In this document: positions 35,306 to 45,185 of the stretch, piece by piece
How positions within the stretch are numbered: position 1 is the first letter of the stretch
Layout: every line of letters starts with the position of its first letter
Assembly (NCBI RefSeq): GCF_009733865.1
Contig: NZ_WOFB01000014.1
Span: 1 to 64,000 of the forward strand
DNA: 64,000 nt
Source of the DNA: Oceanobacillus salinisoli
Lineage (GTDB): Bacteria > Bacillota > Bacilli > Bacillales > Amphibacillaceae
Reading direction: 5' to 3'
Notes under the pieces: model-generated
The model's input: the letters and a program-made list of their open reading frames with translations, nothing else
Database searches by the model: none
What the model was told of the DNA's origin: nothing
Program-made: the position numbers and the translations under genes

Positions 35306-35989
35306 TCAAAATTCTCCCGCTTCTTCATCATTATCTTCGTATTTTTGATGGTTTGGAGTAACTCCGGTAAATTTGCCATTGATATCTGCTGATGCAAAAT
35401 TTTCATAATCTTCCACAGCACCGACATTCTCATCACTATTTGGGTACATATCATCGTAATTTTCGATATCATCGTAAAAATCTGCGGTTGTCTCACTCGT
35501 TCCATAACGGCTGACATCCTGCCATGCATCTTCAGCATCGTAACCTACCTGCTCCTCATCAGTTATTTCGTTCGGGTTAATATTCGGTGAAAAAACCTCT
35601 TCCTCCATTGTTCTTGGATGGTCAGAAATTGTATCTTTGGCGTGCTCGACACAGCGATCCGTTGTTGGCACAGCAGCTAAACGTTCGAATGGAATATCCG
35701 CTCCACACTTCGTACAAATGCCATACGTCCCCTCTTCTATAGCATGCAGTGCTTCATTAATTTCCTTCAGCTCTTTTTCGGCGTGTTCGTTCAGTGCCGT
35801 ATCTTTTCCCCTTTCAAATAATTCTGTTCCTAAATCTCCAGGGTGATTATCATAGTTGGATAACTCACTAACGGATTCTTTCGCCATTTCAAGCGTTCTT
35901 CCATAATGGTCCTGTATATGATGAATTAACTCATTTTGTCTTTGTATTAACGCAGTTTTACACTGTGATAGTTGCTCATTCGTGATCAT
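35306..35989 (-). CDS. yteA: YteA-family TraR/DksA-type zinc-finger protein
   Basis: 227 residues. A helical N-terminal half ends in NHPGDLGTELFERGKD, a motif typical of the group, followed by a DksA-like zinc finger YGICTKCGADIPFERL...DRCVEHA (three Cys, and His in the last position). The C-terminal 90 residues are acidic and low in complexity. The length and tail fit the YteA subgroup found in endospore formers. GGAGG lies 9 nt before the ATG. Its target is unknown. Confidence 0.82.
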   Translation of the reverse strand: MITNEQLSQCKTALIQRQNELIHHIQDHYGRTLEMAKESVSELSNYDNHPGDLGTELFERGKDTALNEHAEKELKEINEALHAIEEGTYGICTKCGADIPFERLAAVPTTDRCVEHAKDTISDHPRTMEEEVFSPNINPNEITDEEQVGYDAEDAWQDVSRYGTSETTADFYDDIENYDDMYPNSDENVGAVEDYENFASADINGKFTGVTPNHQKYEDNDEEAGEF

Positions 35990-36363
35990 TATGACCAGCC
36001 TCCATTAAATTGATGTGTGGCTAAAAATGATTACTATCTATACTATGTGTAACTGTGGTAGTTTGATTCTTTATCTGCACTCCCAAATCATGTCAGCAAG
36101 GGGAATTCCATCCTTTATGTATACTTTTGTAATGTTGTTTGAATCCTAATGAAGTAGCGATTGCTTTCGTAAGTTGCCTGTCTCTTATTCCTTTATTGTG
36201 GTATTTTTGCCGTACAGCACAATGGTTACCTCTTTAACTAAATATTGTATTGGTCTACTACCTTAACCCCTATTTTCAAGACCATTTTCCAGCAATATAT
36301 ACTTCTGATTAAACATTAAGTAATGTTGGAGCAAATCTACTACTGGAGCGGGAATTCTTATAT

Positions 36364-36480
36364 ATGATTGCTCCTCTCCTTCTTATGAGCGGGTAGTTTT
36401 CATTTATGAGCGTTCCCATCCCTTTTATGAGCGGAAATTTTTACTTATGAGCGCTCCTCTCCCTTTTATGAGCAATAAAA
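36364..36480 (+). repeat. Keyword array TTATGAGCG, period 20-21 bp
   Basis: TTATGAGCG at 36383, 36404, 36425 and 36445, and TTATGAGCA at 36466; a degenerate TATATGATTG precedes at 36361. Spacers alternate between a pyrimidine-rich type (CTCCTCTCCTT, TTCCCATCCCTT, CTCCTCTCCCTT) and an A/T type (GGTAGTTTTCA, GAAATTTTTAC). It lies between the divergent yteA and dehydrogenase genes; the rest of 35990-36642 shows nothing recognisable. Confidence 0.92.
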
Positions 36481-36642
36481 CATATTTTTCATTGGTCCGA
36501 AGTTTATATGCCACCCAATTCTTTACCCTTCCCATTTTCATGCACTTTAACTATATATGCCATGGATTTTTTCACATAGATTGTGATATCCACTTAAAAA
36601 AGATATGATTAGAAAAAGAAGATGATGGAGAGGGGAATAAAA

Positions 36643-37524
36643 ATGGATACAAAAAACACAAAAATTGGCTTTGTCGGTACTGGAGTAATGGGAAAAAGTA
36701 TGGCTTTCAATTTACAAAATGAAGGATATTCCATTAATATTTACACTCGAACGAAAGCAAAAGCAGAAGATTTATTGGAGAATGGAGCAGCTTGGAAAAA
36801 CACAGTGAAAGAACTGGCCAACGACTCCGATGTCATTATTACCATGGTTGGCTACCCTTCTGATGTGGAAGAGGTATATTATGGGCCAGAGGGTATATTG
36901 GAAAATGCAAAACCACGATCCTATGTCATTGATATGACTACATCCAAACCTTCCCTAGCCATGGAAATTTATGAAAAGGCAAAAGAAAAAAATATCTTTG
37001 CACTCGATGCACCTGTTTCAGGCGGGGATATCGGCGCAAAAAATGGGACACTTGCAATTATGATTGGTGGAGATCAGGATGCATATGAAGCACTTCTCCC
37101 GATATTCGAAGTGATGGGAAACAACATTGTACTGCAAGGAAAAGCGGGTGCTGGACAATACACGAAATTAGCAAACCAAATTGCTATTGCATCCAATATG
37201 GTCGGTGTATCAGAAGCAATTGCTTTTGCAAAAAAAGCGGGATTAAATCCAGAAAGAGTTCTTGACAGCATTTCAACAGGTGGTGCAGCGAGCTTCTCTC
37301 TTTCCAACCTCGCTCCTCGAATGCTAAAAGGGGATTTCGCACCTGGTTTTTATGTAAAGCATTTTATTAAAGACATGACGATTTCACTGGAATCTGCAAA
37401 AGAACTAGGCTTCTCTACTCCAGGGCTGGAGCTATCTTTAAACCTCTACAAAGAACTTGCTGAAAAGGGAGAAGAAGATAGCGGTACACAGGCATTAATT
37501 AAATTATTCAATCAACAGCTGTAA
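36643..37524 (+). CDS. Beta-hydroxyacid dehydrogenase (3-hydroxyisobutyrate dehydrogenase family)
   Basis: 293 residues. N-terminal Rossmann motif GFVGTGVMGKSMAFNL, substrate-binding DAPVSGGDIGAKNGTL, and catalytic Lys in GAGQYTKLANQI. These define the 3-HIBADH/tartronate-semialdehyde reductase family; B. subtilis YkwC is a likely relative. ATG 36643 has GAGAGGGGA 7 nt upstream. Cofactor is NAD(P); the substrate is not clear from sequence. Confidence 0.88.
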   Translation: MDTKNTKIGFVGTGVMGKSMAFNLQNEGYSINIYTRTKAKAEDLLENGAAWKNTVKELANDSDVIITMVGYPSDVEEVYYGPEGILENAKPRSYVIDMTTSKPSLAMEIYEKAKEKNIFALDAPVSGGDIGAKNGTLAIMIGGDQDAYEALLPIFEVMGNNIVLQGKAGAGQYTKLANQIAIASNMVGVSEAIAFAKKAGLNPERVLDSISTGGAASFSLSNLAPRMLKGDFAPGFYVKHFIKDMTISLESAKELGFSTPGLELSLNLYKELAEKGEEDSGTQALIKLFNQQL

Positions 37525-37525
37525 T

Positions 37526-37572
37526 GTAAAATAGAGAAACAGGAAATAGTTACTTTCCTCGTTTCTCTATTT
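37526..37572. terminator. Bidirectional terminator
   Basis: AATAGAGAAAC...GGAAA pairs with TTTCC...GTTTCTCTATT between convergent genes. The right arm includes the end of the minus-strand gene. Confidence 0.85.
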
Positions 37573-37855
37573 CATTTTGAACAACAAATGCTAAATCATC
37601 ATTTCCAAACAGCTGCAAAACATTTAATACTGTCTCGTCCTCAATTGTATCGGATTCATTTTTAGAAACCGTATCCTCCAACACCTCAGTCAGTATTTCA
37701 TTTTTTGGCTGATTCGGATATGCTTGTGCATATATCTCCTCAGGATCTAAATCATGATTAATACACCACTGCGCAAAAATCAAAATCATCATTTTTTCAT
37801 TTTCCTGGTAATTTTGAATTACTTGCTCATCGATTTCCTTGCGATTCATATTCAT
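37550..37855 (-). CDS. Hypothetical protein of about 101 residues
   Basis: An acidic, helical, soluble protein (MNMNRKEIDEQVIQNYQ... ending NEIEKRGK). No known domain was recognised. ATG 37855 was preferred to upstream in-frame codons because AGGG lies just before it, but the ribosome binding site is weak. It is between cspD and the dehydrogenase and reads in the same direction as cspD; a separate terminator of cspD lies after cspD. Confidence 0.65.
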   Translation of the reverse strand: MNMNRKEIDEQVIQNYQENEKMMILIFAQWCINHDLDPEEIYAQAYPNQPKNEILTEVLEDTVSKNESDTIEDETVLNVLQLFGNDDLAFVVQNEIEKRGK

Positions 37856-37906
37856 TCTAACCCTGCTTTCTCTCTCATTGATCCTATACAATACTTTCAA
37901 CTCACC

Positions 37907-37943
37907 AAAAAAGGTTTACCTCACGAATGAGATAAACCTTTTA
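37907..37943 (-). terminator. Terminator of the cold-shock gene
   Basis: On the minus strand AAAAGGTTTATCTC pairs with GAGGTAAACCTTTT and is followed by TTTT. Confidence 0.9.
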
Positions 37944-37953
37944 CAATCATCTA

Positions 37954-38151
37954 TTATAGACGAGTTACGTTAGCTGCTTGTGGTCCACGGTTACCTTCAA
38001 CGATTTCAAATTCAACGTCTTGACCTTCTTCAAGCGTTTTGAAACCTTCCGCGTTGATTGCTGAGAAATGTACGAATACATCGTCTCCATCTTCGCGCTC
38101 GATGAAACCGAACCCTTTTTCTGCGTTAAACCATTTTACTTTACCAGTCAT
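37954..38151 (-). CDS. cspD: Cold-shock protein (CspA/CspD family)
   Basis: 65 residues forming a single OB fold that binds single-stranded RNA and DNA. RNP1 is KGFGFIE and RNP2 is VFVHFSA. AAGGAGGT lies 8 nt before the ATG. About 250 bp upstream (38152-38400) hold no gene and probably include a long leader, usual for csp genes. Which paralogue (cspB, cspC, cspD) is uncertain. Confidence 0.93.
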   Translation of the reverse strand: MTGKVKWFNAEKGFGFIEREDGDDVFVHFSAINAEGFKTLEEGQDVEFEIVEGNRGPQAANVTRL

Positions 38152-38455
38152 TATTATGACCTCCTTATAACGTTTTGCTGCAAAGTGATGGAATCAAAAA
38201 TACTTTTACAGCTCCTTGTCAGGAGGTCGTAAAGTATTGCTCCACTTTCCTTTTGCTAATTTTACTTTAACCTTTTTAAAAATAAAATGCAAGCGTTTAA
38301 GTAACTTTTTTAGAAAACTTTCCTTTGCGGTTGCTTATTAGACAACTTTCATCAAGAATCGGCATTTTGCGACAAAATCTTCATATTGTTGTTTCGTAGA
38401 ATTGGTTGCTTTTAAGGATTCACATTATATATGAAAAGCAGCATTTTTAAAGTAA

Positions 38456-38484
38456 ACAAGCCGCACATCAGCGGCCTGTTCTAC
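38456..38484 (-). terminator. Terminator of odhA
   Basis: Read on minus, AGGCCGC pairs with GCGGCTT around TGATGT and is followed by a T-rich tract. It closes the transcript directly after odhA. Confidence 0.8.
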
Positions 38485-41321
38485 CCAATTTTCCTTACAC
38501 TTGTATTACGTTTTACTGTTTGGGTTAATACGTTATTAATAATTCTGTTTTGCTCTTCTTTATGGACCAGTGGATCTCCTTCTGAAGGACTTGCCATATC
38601 CGGTCTTCCATTATAAGTCACTTTTATATTTTCAGGTGCCAGCTCCTGTAAGCGTGGAGCTACATAAGACCATGCTCCCATATTTTGTGGTTCTTCTTGT
38701 GTCCATACGATTTCTTCCAGGTTTTTATATTTGCTTAGGAGATGATTTATTTTCTCTTCTGGAAAAGGGTATAATTCTTCTACTCTTATCATATCCAGCC
38801 AATTATACATTTCCTTATCCTTGGATACTGCCTCAGACAATTCAACTGCCAACCTACCTGTTGTAAACACGACTCTCTTAACATCATCCGGATTCTCACC
38901 TAATCCAGGTTCTTTTATAATCGGTTGAAATTCTCCATTTGCTAAGTCTTCAAGGTAGACGCCTGCCGCTGCGTTTCGAAGCAGACTCTTCGGAGACATA
39001 ATCACAAGCGGTCGAATATCATCTGTATCCAATAAGGCCGCCTGCCTCCTTAGAATATGAAAGTAATTTCCGGAACTGGACAAATTAGCAACGGTCCAGT
39101 TATTTTCAGCAGCCGATTGCAAGAATCGTTCCAGTCTGGCACTGGAATGTTCAGGTCCCTGGCCTTCATACCCATGTGGAAGCAGCATAACTAATCCGGA
39201 TTTTTGTCCCCATTTTTCCCTTCCCGATGATATGAACTGATCAAAAATGACTTGTGCACCATTGGCAAAATCGCCGAATTGTGCTTCCCATAATACAAGG
39301 GTTTCTTTAGAATGCACGTCATATCCATATTCAAAACCTAAAACCGCCTCTTCTGAAAGTGTACTATTATGGACTGCAAAAGAAGCATCTGCCGAACTTA
39401 ACGTATGAAGCGGACTGTATTTGTTTCCCGTCTTTTCATCAGATAATACAATATTCCGATGGGAAAATGTCCCCCGCTCCGAGTCTTGCCCGGTTAACCG
39501 AATGGGGTTGCCATCCTTCAAAATCGAGGCAAAAGCCAAAATTTCTGAATGACCCCAATCTATTTTCTTATGCTTTTCAATGGCGTCACGTCTACGATTT
39601 AAAATTTTCTTAAGTTTACCATAAACATGAAACCCTTCAGGCCATTCCAACAGTTCGTTATTTATTTTAGTTAAGGTTTCCTCATCAACAGATGTATCTG
39701 TATTTGGAAACTCATTTGAATATGCAGCATGACGCTCAGCAATCGGACGGACTGGCTCCTGATCGAAACGAATATTTTGATACGCCTGTTTTAATTTATT
39801 TTGTGTTGCGTTTTCTATTTCAATCATTTTCTCATTTGCTATAGATTGTTCAGCTGCAAGCTTTTCCTTATAAATCTTTGTCACCGTCGGATGTTGATCA
39901 ATTCGCTTGTATATCACCGGACTTGTCGTACGTGGTTCGTCCATTTCATTATGACCAAGTCGGCGATAGCCGATTAAATTAATCAATACATCTTTATGAA
40001 AGGTTTGTCGATATTCAAAAGCTAATCGAACCGCTTTTAAGCAGGCCTCTGGATCATCAGCATTAACATGGATAACTGGCACATTGTAGCCTTTTACAAT
40101 ATCACTTGGATATTTGGTTGACCGATCATCTTCCGGGTCTGTCGTAAAGCCAATACAATTATTGGCAATTACATGAATCGTACCGCCAGTTCCATATGCT
40201 TTGGTGTTAGCGTAATTTAGCACCTCTGTTACAACACCTTGCCCAGTAAAAGCCGCATCCCCATGAACCAAAACAGCCACAGCTTTCGAAACATCTTGCC
40301 TAGGATACCCTTTTTCCGTTCTAGTTTCCTGTGCTGCCCTAGTATATCCTTCTGCCACTGTACCAGCAATTTCCAAATGGCTCGGGTTATTAGCCAGTGT
40401 TACTTTTATTTCGTTATCTTCCACTCGTTTTTTCTTTACCGCTCCAAGGTGATACTTCACATCACCTGTCGCCCCATCTACTACTTCTAATGTGGGATCT
40501 TCATTTTCCCATGTGGAATGCTGAAACTGAGAGAATATTGCTTCATAGGGTTTCTCCAGAACATGCGTCAAAACATTAAGCCTTCCACGGTGAGCCATCG
40601 ATATCATGACATCCATCATCCTGTCCTTTGCAGCAAGACGAATCATTTCATCCATTACAGGAATTAATGATTCCAGCCCTTCTACAGAAAACCGCTTTTG
40701 ACCAACATAAGTTTTTCCTAAAAACTGTTCAAAACCTTCTGCCGCCAGAAGCATTTCCAACAATTGCTGTTTTTCGGAAACAGAAATCTCTTCATTAACC
40801 ACTTCTGTTTCTATCTTATTTCGCAGCCATGCTTTTTCTGTTGGTTCCATATGATTAACGTCGAATCCAATCGTTGATGTGTAAATTTGTTTTAAATAAT
40901 TTATGGCGTCCAGTCCATTATTCAATTGTTTATTTTCACTGCAAATAAAATGTGCAGGTATCTCCCTTAAATCTTCCTCGGTCAATTGATAACTGGACAT
41001 ATCCAATAAATCATTTGCCTCTTGTTTTTCCAAAGGATAGATATTAGCCTCTAAATGCCCATATGCCCGAATATTATCTGCCAATGTAATGGCAGATACA
41101 AGCTTATTCATTTTATTTAATAATGCGTTGGGAGACATGGAATTGACTTCCCTATCATTATTATTGTCAGAAGCGACTGGTTCCCCCCACACATCAAATA
41201 AATCTTTAAAGCTTTTCTCGACAGCATCCGGGTCATTTATATATAAATCATATTGTTCTAGAAGATAGCCCATATTAGGACCTTTCACATCTGCCCATGG
41301 ATTCGCCCTATAGTTATTCAT
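38481..41321 (-). CDS. odhA: 2-oxoglutarate dehydrogenase E1 component
   Basis: Thiamine-diphosphate-dependent decarboxylase of the citric-acid cycle. 946 residues, full length for the Bacillus type. Recognisable motifs: AHRGRLNVLTHVL, VHGDAAFTGQGVVTE, NNCIGFTTDP (TPP and Mg binding) and LPHGYEGQGPEHSSARLERFLQ. AGGAGTG lies 11 nt before the ATG. The E2 gene odhB, which follows in B. subtilis, is not present here; a terminator and a csp gene follow. A cre-like site lies upstream. Confidence 0.96.
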   Translation of the reverse strand: MNNYRANPWADVKGPNMGYLLEQYDLYINDPDAVEKSFKDLFDVWGEPVASDNNNDREVNSMSPNALLNKMNKLVSAITLADNIRAYGHLEANIYPLEKQEANDLLDMSSYQLTEEDLREIPAHFICSENKQLNNGLDAINYLKQIYTSTIGFDVNHMEPTEKAWLRNKIETEVVNEEISVSEKQQLLEMLLAAEGFEQFLGKTYVGQKRFSVEGLESLIPVMDEMIRLAAKDRMMDVMISMAHRGRLNVLTHVLEKPYEAIFSQFQHSTWENEDPTLEVVDGATGDVKYHLGAVKKKRVEDNEIKVTLANNPSHLEIAGTVAEGYTRAAQETRTEKGYPRQDVSKAVAVLVHGDAAFTGQGVVTEVLNYANTKAYGTGGTIHVIANNCIGFTTDPEDDRSTKYPSDIVKGYNVPVIHVNADDPEACLKAVRLAFEYRQTFHKDVLINLIGYRRLGHNEMDEPRTTSPVIYKRIDQHPTVTKIYKEKLAAEQSIANEKMIEIENATQNKLKQAYQNIRFDQEPVRPIAERHAAYSNEFPNTDTSVDEETLTKINNELLEWPEGFHVYGKLKKILNRRRDAIEKHKKIDWGHSEILAFASILKDGNPIRLTGQDSERGTFSHRNIVLSDEKTGNKYSPLHTLSSADASFAVHNSTLSEEAVLGFEYGYDVHSKETLVLWEAQFGDFANGAQVIFDQFISSGREKWGQKSGLVMLLPHGYEGQGPEHSSARLERFLQSAAENNWTVANLSSSGNYFHILRRQAALLDTDDIRPLVIMSPKSLLRNAAAGVYLEDLANGEFQPIIKEPGLGENPDDVKRVVFTTGRLAVELSEAVSKDKEMYNWLDMIRVEELYPFPEEKINHLLSKYKNLEEIVWTQEEPQNMGAWSYVAPRLQELAPENIKVTYNGRPDMASPSEGDPLVHKEEQNRIINNVLTQTVKRNTSVRKIG

Positions 41322-41585
41322 CTCGTTTACACTCCTATTAAATATTATTACTCACCATTTTTTACAATTCCCAAGTTTTACAGCTTATAATCCATTAAAT
41401 TATATATTTTAAAAAATAGGCTCCTATATTATTTATGAGAAACCTAACTAACTGAATTTCAACTGTATCTTTTTACAATAATACATACCGACATACAGTT
41501 GGACAAGTACTTACCATCACATATCTTCTAATCATTCCATAGAAATACCCCTTTCGTAAAATTTCTCAGGATATAACCATCTATT

Positions 41586-41599
41586 TGTAAGCACTTACA
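41586..41599. promoter_or_regulatory. Near-consensus cre (CcpA) site in the odhA-trhO gap
   Basis: TGTAAGCACTTACA differs from the ideal cre TGTAAGCGCTTACA at one central base. It lies within a 16-bp inverted repeat TTGTAAG-CA-CTTACAA, about 265 bp upstream of odhA and 200 bp upstream of trhO. odhA is known to be glucose-repressed in B. subtilis. Otherwise 41322-41801 holds only AT-rich promoter-like sequence (TATAAT at about 41613). Confidence 0.55.
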
Positions 41600-41801
41600 A
41601 AGTTTATATGTATATAATAGTACAAGAAAGCAAATAATAAAAGGACAAACTATAGATTTTTCTCGTTATATCGGATTTTTTATTGGAAGGTAGTAATTAA
41701 CGTGAAAACATGATAGAATATTGTTTTGCAAGATAATAATTGAATCGACTACCAATAACATTTGTATCTTGCAAATATAAATGGAATAGGTGGTAATAAA
41801 A

Positions 41802-42779
41802 ATGGAAAAGAAAGATTATCGTGTATTACTGTACTATCATTATGTAGATATTGATGATCCTGAAGATTTTGCTGCCGAACATTTAAAGTTCTGCAAAGAC
41901 ATCGGATTAAAAGGAAGAATCCTTGTAGCACAAGAAGGAATTAACGGTACAGTATCTGGTACTGTGGAAGCAACCAATAAGTATATGGAAGCCATGCACA
42001 ATGACCCACGTTTTGCTGACTTAGTATTCAAAGTGGATGAGCATGAAGGTCATGCATTCAAGAAAATGCATGTACGCCCACGTAAAGAACTAGTTACACT
42101 TCGCCTAGATGAAGAAGAAGATGTCGATCCAAAAGAAATAACTGGTGAGTATTTAACACCTAAAGAATGGTATGAAGCCATGCAGCGTGAAGATACAGTT
42201 GTTGTGGATGCGCGTAATGATTATGAATATGATTTAGGGCATTTCCGCGGAGCCATTCGTCCGGATATCGAAAACTTCCGTGAATTACCGGAATGGGTTC
42301 GTGAAAATAAACATTTAATTGAAGGCAAAAAAGTCCTCATGTATTGTACTGGTGGAATTCGCTGTGAAAAATTCACCGGTTGGATGATTAAGGAAGGCTT
42401 TGAGGATGTTGCCCAATTACATGGTGGAATTGTCACTTATGGCAAAGATCCAGAAGTACAAGGTGAATTATGGGACGGTAAATGCTATGTATTTGACGAA
42501 CGTATTGCTGTTGATATCAATCAAAAAGAACATGTTGTAGTCGGCGTGGACTATTTTGACGGACAACCGTGTGAACGTTATGTCAATTGTGCAAACCCTG
42601 AATGTAATAAACAAATTCTCTGCTCCGAAGAAAATGAGCATAAATATATGCGCGGATGTACACATGAATGCCGTGTTCACCCTCGCAACATGTATGTAAA
42701 AGAACACAACTTAACGAATGAAGAAGTTCAAGCTAGACTTGAAACGATTGGTGAAAGTTTGGAAAAACAAGAAGCATAA
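41802..42779 (+). CDS. trhO: tRNA uridine(34) hydroxylase TrhO (rhodanese family)
   Basis: Hydroxylates U34 of certain tRNAs. 325 residues: an N-terminal acylphosphatase-like domain ([14 protein letters not shown]), a rhodanese domain with [14 protein letters not shown] (active Cys182), and a Cys-rich C-terminal segment ([21 protein letters not shown]). ATG 41802 has AGGTGGT 7 nt upstream. B. subtilis YbfQ is the likely counterpart. Confidence 0.93.
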   Translation: MEKKDYRVLLYYHYVDIDDPEDFAAEHLKFCKDIGLKGRILVAQEGINGTVSGTVEATNKYMEAMHNDPRFADLVFKVDEHEGHAFKKMHVRPRKELVTLRLDEEEDVDPKEITGEYLTPKEWYEAMQREDTVVVDARNDYEYDLGHFRGAIRPDIENFRELPEWVRENKHLIEGKKVLMYCTGGIRCEKFTGWMIKEGFEDVAQLHGGIVTYGKDPEVQGELWDGKCYVFDERIAVDINQKEHVVVGVDYFDGQPCERYVNCANPECNKQILCSEENEHKYMRGCTHECRVHPRNMYVKEHNLTNEEVQARLETIGESLEKQEA

Positions 42780-42782
42780 TAC

Positions 42783-42810
42783 AAGGCGGCCTATTGGTCG
42801 TCTTTTTTGT
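42783..42810 (+). terminator. Terminator of trhO
   Basis: AGGCGGCC pairs with GGTCGTCT around TATT, followed by TTTTTT. Confidence 0.8.
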
Positions 42811-42889
42811 TTCTATAGTTAAGTCTATTTCAATATTTTGACATTTAATTTCTTCATTGCTATTCTCGATGGTAAGGGAGGAGATTGGA

Positions 42890-43369
42890 ATGAGCGTATA
42901 TGAATTTTCCGCAAAGACAATCGATGGAGAAGAAAAATCTTTAAAAGAATATAAAGGTAAAGTGCTGCTTGTAGTCAATACGGCTAGTGAATGTGGGTTT
43001 ACCCCGCAATTTGATGGGTTACAAAAATTATACAACCAATACAAAGAGCAAGGTTTAGAGGTTCTGGGTTTTCCATGCAATCAATTCGGAAGTCAGGACC
43101 CAGGTTTAGATGAAGAAATATCTTCTTTCTGTCAAAAGAACTATGGCGTTACGTTCCAAATGTTTAGTAAAGTTGATGTGAATGGAGATAATGCCCATCC
43201 GTTATTTAAATATCTGACACATGAGGCAAAAGGACTGTTATCAGAAAAAATCAAATGGAACTTCACGAAATTTCTTGTCGATCAAAACGGCAATGTTGTA
43301 AATCGGTATGCACCGCAAACAAAGCCGAAGAATATACAAAGTGACATTGAAAGACTTCTAGGCGCTTGA
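42890..43369 (+). CDS. bsaA: Glutathione peroxidase-like thiol peroxidase
   Basis: 159 residues with a thioredoxin-like fold. The peroxidatic Cys35 (instead of selenocysteine) is in [22 protein letters not shown] and WNFTKFLVD supply the second Cys, Gln, Trp and Asn of the active site. Bacilli lack glutathione, so it probably uses thioredoxin or bacillithiol; that is inference. GGGAGGAG lies 7 nt before the ATG. Confidence 0.92.
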   Translation: MSVYEFSAKTIDGEEKSLKEYKGKVLLVVNTASECGFTPQFDGLQKLYNQYKEQGLEVLGFPCNQFGSQDPGLDEEISSFCQKNYGVTFQMFSKVDVNGDNAHPLFKYLTHEAKGLLSEKIKWNFTKFLVDQNGNVVNRYAPQTKPKNIQSDIERLLGA

Positions 43370-43439
43370 ATTCATTGATAGTTACCACTAATACAGATAA
43401 AGTCTAACATAATTCGAGAAAATGGTTGGTATTTTATCA

Positions 43440-43525
43440 ACTGTTTAGGGCAGTTGGCTTTACAGGGCTAAAGCTGTTGCTTTCCCGCAGTCGGGCTGCC
43501 CTCATCTACAGTCAACCACATAAAA
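43440..43525 (+). repeat. Mosaic intergenic repeat, copy G (partial)
   Basis: Contains TTTCCCGCAGTCGGGCTGCCCTCATCTACAGTCAACCA-like sequence (about 43482-43518), matching the right part of copy A with the same order of words. It lies in the gap between the peroxidase and the amino-acid transporter genes. Confidence 0.55.
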
Positions 43526-43581
43526 GGAAATGGCTTTTATGTGGTTTCATAAACTTTCTACAGGTAACATAACAACATTAG

Positions 43582-43610
43582 AAAAAGCCACCCCTTATGG
43601 AGTAGCTTTT
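43582..43610 (-). terminator. Terminator-like hairpin
   Basis: On the minus strand AAAAGCTACTCC pairs with GGGGTGGCTTTTT and ends in T. It lies after the MITE-like element and may close the ABC-transporter operon. Confidence 0.6.
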
Positions 43611-43630
43611 ACCATACGAATTATAGAGGA

Positions 43631-43775
43631 TGTTCAAAAAGTCCGGTGAAAAGGACACATCGAATTTCTTCGTTGGCTCGCTTTTCCGTTGCTCACGTAT
43701 TAACTGCATACGTTCCGCTACTCAAAGCTTCGCCGCCTCGAACTTCTCGGTCCTTTTCATCCTCCTTTTTGAACA
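43631..43775. repeat. MITE-like element with TGTTCAAAAAG inverted ends
   Basis: 145 bp bounded by TGTTCAAAAAG and its inverse CTTTTTGAACA. Inner segments AAAAGGACA...GGTCCTTTT are also inverted. The inner text (GAATTTCTTCGTTGGCTCGC, CGTATTAACTGCATACG) resembles a repeat I recall as widespread in Bacillaceae intergenic regions. A fragment lies at 16659-16690. The right end is 5 bp from the ABC ATPase stop. Confidence 0.75.
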
Positions 43776-43780
43776 CGCAC

Positions 43781-44503
43781 TTATAATACTTTATCCAAAA
43801 AGTCCCGTGCCCGGTCGGTTTTTGGCTGTTCGAAAAATTCTTTCGGGTCTCCCTCTTCCAAGAGCACCCCATCATCTAAAAACAATACTCTGTCTGCCAC
43901 TTCTTTGGCAAAGTTCATTTCATGGGTCACGATAACCATGGTCATTCCTGTATTCGCCAAATCTTTCATAACATCTAATACTTCCTTAACCATCTCAGGG
44001 TCAAGAGCTGAGGTTGGTTCATCAAACAGCATAATTTCCGGTTCCATTGCAAGCGCTCGGGCAATGGCAACACGCTGCTTTTGTCCACCAGATAGGCGGT
44101 TTGGATAAGCATCTTCTTTATCCGTTAACCCTACTTTCGCAAGTAGATCTTTAGCGATTTTTTCCGCTTCTGCTTTTGTTTTATTTTTTACCTTTTGCGG
44201 TGCATATGCGACATTATCCAATACTGTCATATGCGGAAACAGGTGAAAGTGCTGAAACACCATACCAATATTTTTCCGAATCTCCAGTTTATCTACTTTT
44301 TTATCAGTAATTTTCCTATCCTCTATATATATTTCCCCTGATGTAGGTTCCTCCAGTAAATTCAAGCATCTTAAAAAAGTGGATTTACCAGAACCCGATG
44401 GACCAATGACAGTCACTACTTCCCCTTTGTTAATTGTCGTTGATATATTTTTTAAAACGGTATTTTTTCCAAAGTTTTTTGTAATCTCTATAGCCTTAAT
44501 CAC
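43781..44503 (-). CDS. Polar amino-acid ABC transporter, ATP-binding protein
   Basis: 240 residues with Walker [10 protein letters not shown], signature [15 protein letters not shown] and Walker [33 protein letters not shown] is typical of the GlnQ/TcyC group. Start is GTG 44503 with GGAGG about 11 nt upstream, overlapping the permease stop by 8 nt, so translation is coupled. Powers import with the two genes upstream. Confidence 0.92.
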   Translation of the reverse strand: MIKAIEITKNFGKNTVLKNISTTINKGEVVTVIGPSGSGKSTFLRCLNLLEEPTSGEIYIEDRKITDKKVDKLEIRKNIGMVFQHFHLFPHMTVLDNVAYAPQKVKNKTKAEAEKIAKDLLAKVGLTDKEDAYPNRLSGGQKQRVAIARALAMEPEIMLFDEPTSALDPEMVKEVLDVMKDLANTGMTMVIVTHEMNFAKEVADRVLFLDDGVLLEEGDPKEFFEQPKTDRARDFLDKVL

Positions 44504-45155
44504 TTTGCCTCATCCTCCGTTCCACAACTTGACCAATTCTCGTCAATATAAATACCATAACCCAATATATTGCTCCTGCCAATAATAATGGTTCAAAGTT
44601 ACGATAGATATCTGCCCCTACTATTTGCGCCCGACGCATGAGGTCCAGATAACCAATGGTGGATACAATGGCCGATTCCTTTGTTAATGTGATGAACTCA
44701 TTCATTAATGCAGGCAAAATATTTTTAATCGCCTGTGGTAGGATGATATTCAGCATCATCGGACGATATGGTACACCCAACGCTTCAGCAGCTTCCGTCT
44801 GTCCTTTATCAACAGCCATAATCCCTGCACGTATAATTTCTGAAACATATGCTGCAGAGTTTAAACCGAAAGCTAGTATCGCTGACAGAAATGCTGGAAT
44901 ATCATATCCTGTTAATTGTGGTACTGCAAAATAAATGATCATCAATTGCAGAATAAGAGGAGTTCCGCGGAAGATGGATGTATATGCATCTGCTAAACCT
45001 TTTAAAAATGGAACCTTCGTAATCTTACAAAGTGCAAGTAATGTACCTAATACTAATCCTAATATAATCGATATAATAACAAATTCTAATGTAGCCCATA
45101 TTCCTTCTAACATAAAAGGAATATAAGGCACGATTTGGCTGAAATCCAAATTCAT
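44496..45155 (-). CDS. Polar amino-acid ABC transporter, permease
   Basis: 219 residues with about five membrane helices; HisM/GlnP-type. The EAA loop is seen as [42 protein letters not shown] is the usual conserved segment. GAGGTG precedes the ATG. Works as a homodimer with the neighbouring ATPase. Confidence 0.92.
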   Translation of the reverse strand: MNLDFSQIVPYIPFMLEGIWATLEFVIISIILGLVLGTLLALCKITKVPFLKGLADAYTSIFRGTPLILQLMIIYFAVPQLTGYDIPAFLSAILAFGLNSAAYVSEIIRAGIMAVDKGQTEAAEALGVPYRPMMLNIILPQAIKNILPALMNEFITLTKESAIVSTIGYLDLMRRAQIVGADIYRNFEPLLLAGAIYWVMVFILTRIGQVVERRMRQSD

Positions 45156-45185
45156 GCCCTAACACCTCATTTCTTCTTATGCTGT

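Noticed and set aside
35275-35538. 87-residue Met/Ile-rich ORF
   Set aside because: Shadow of the yteA-like C-terminal coding sequence in another frame.
43440-43775. Remnant of an insertion sequence with transposase
   Set aside because: No transposase-like reading frame; the inverted ends enclose only 145 bp.
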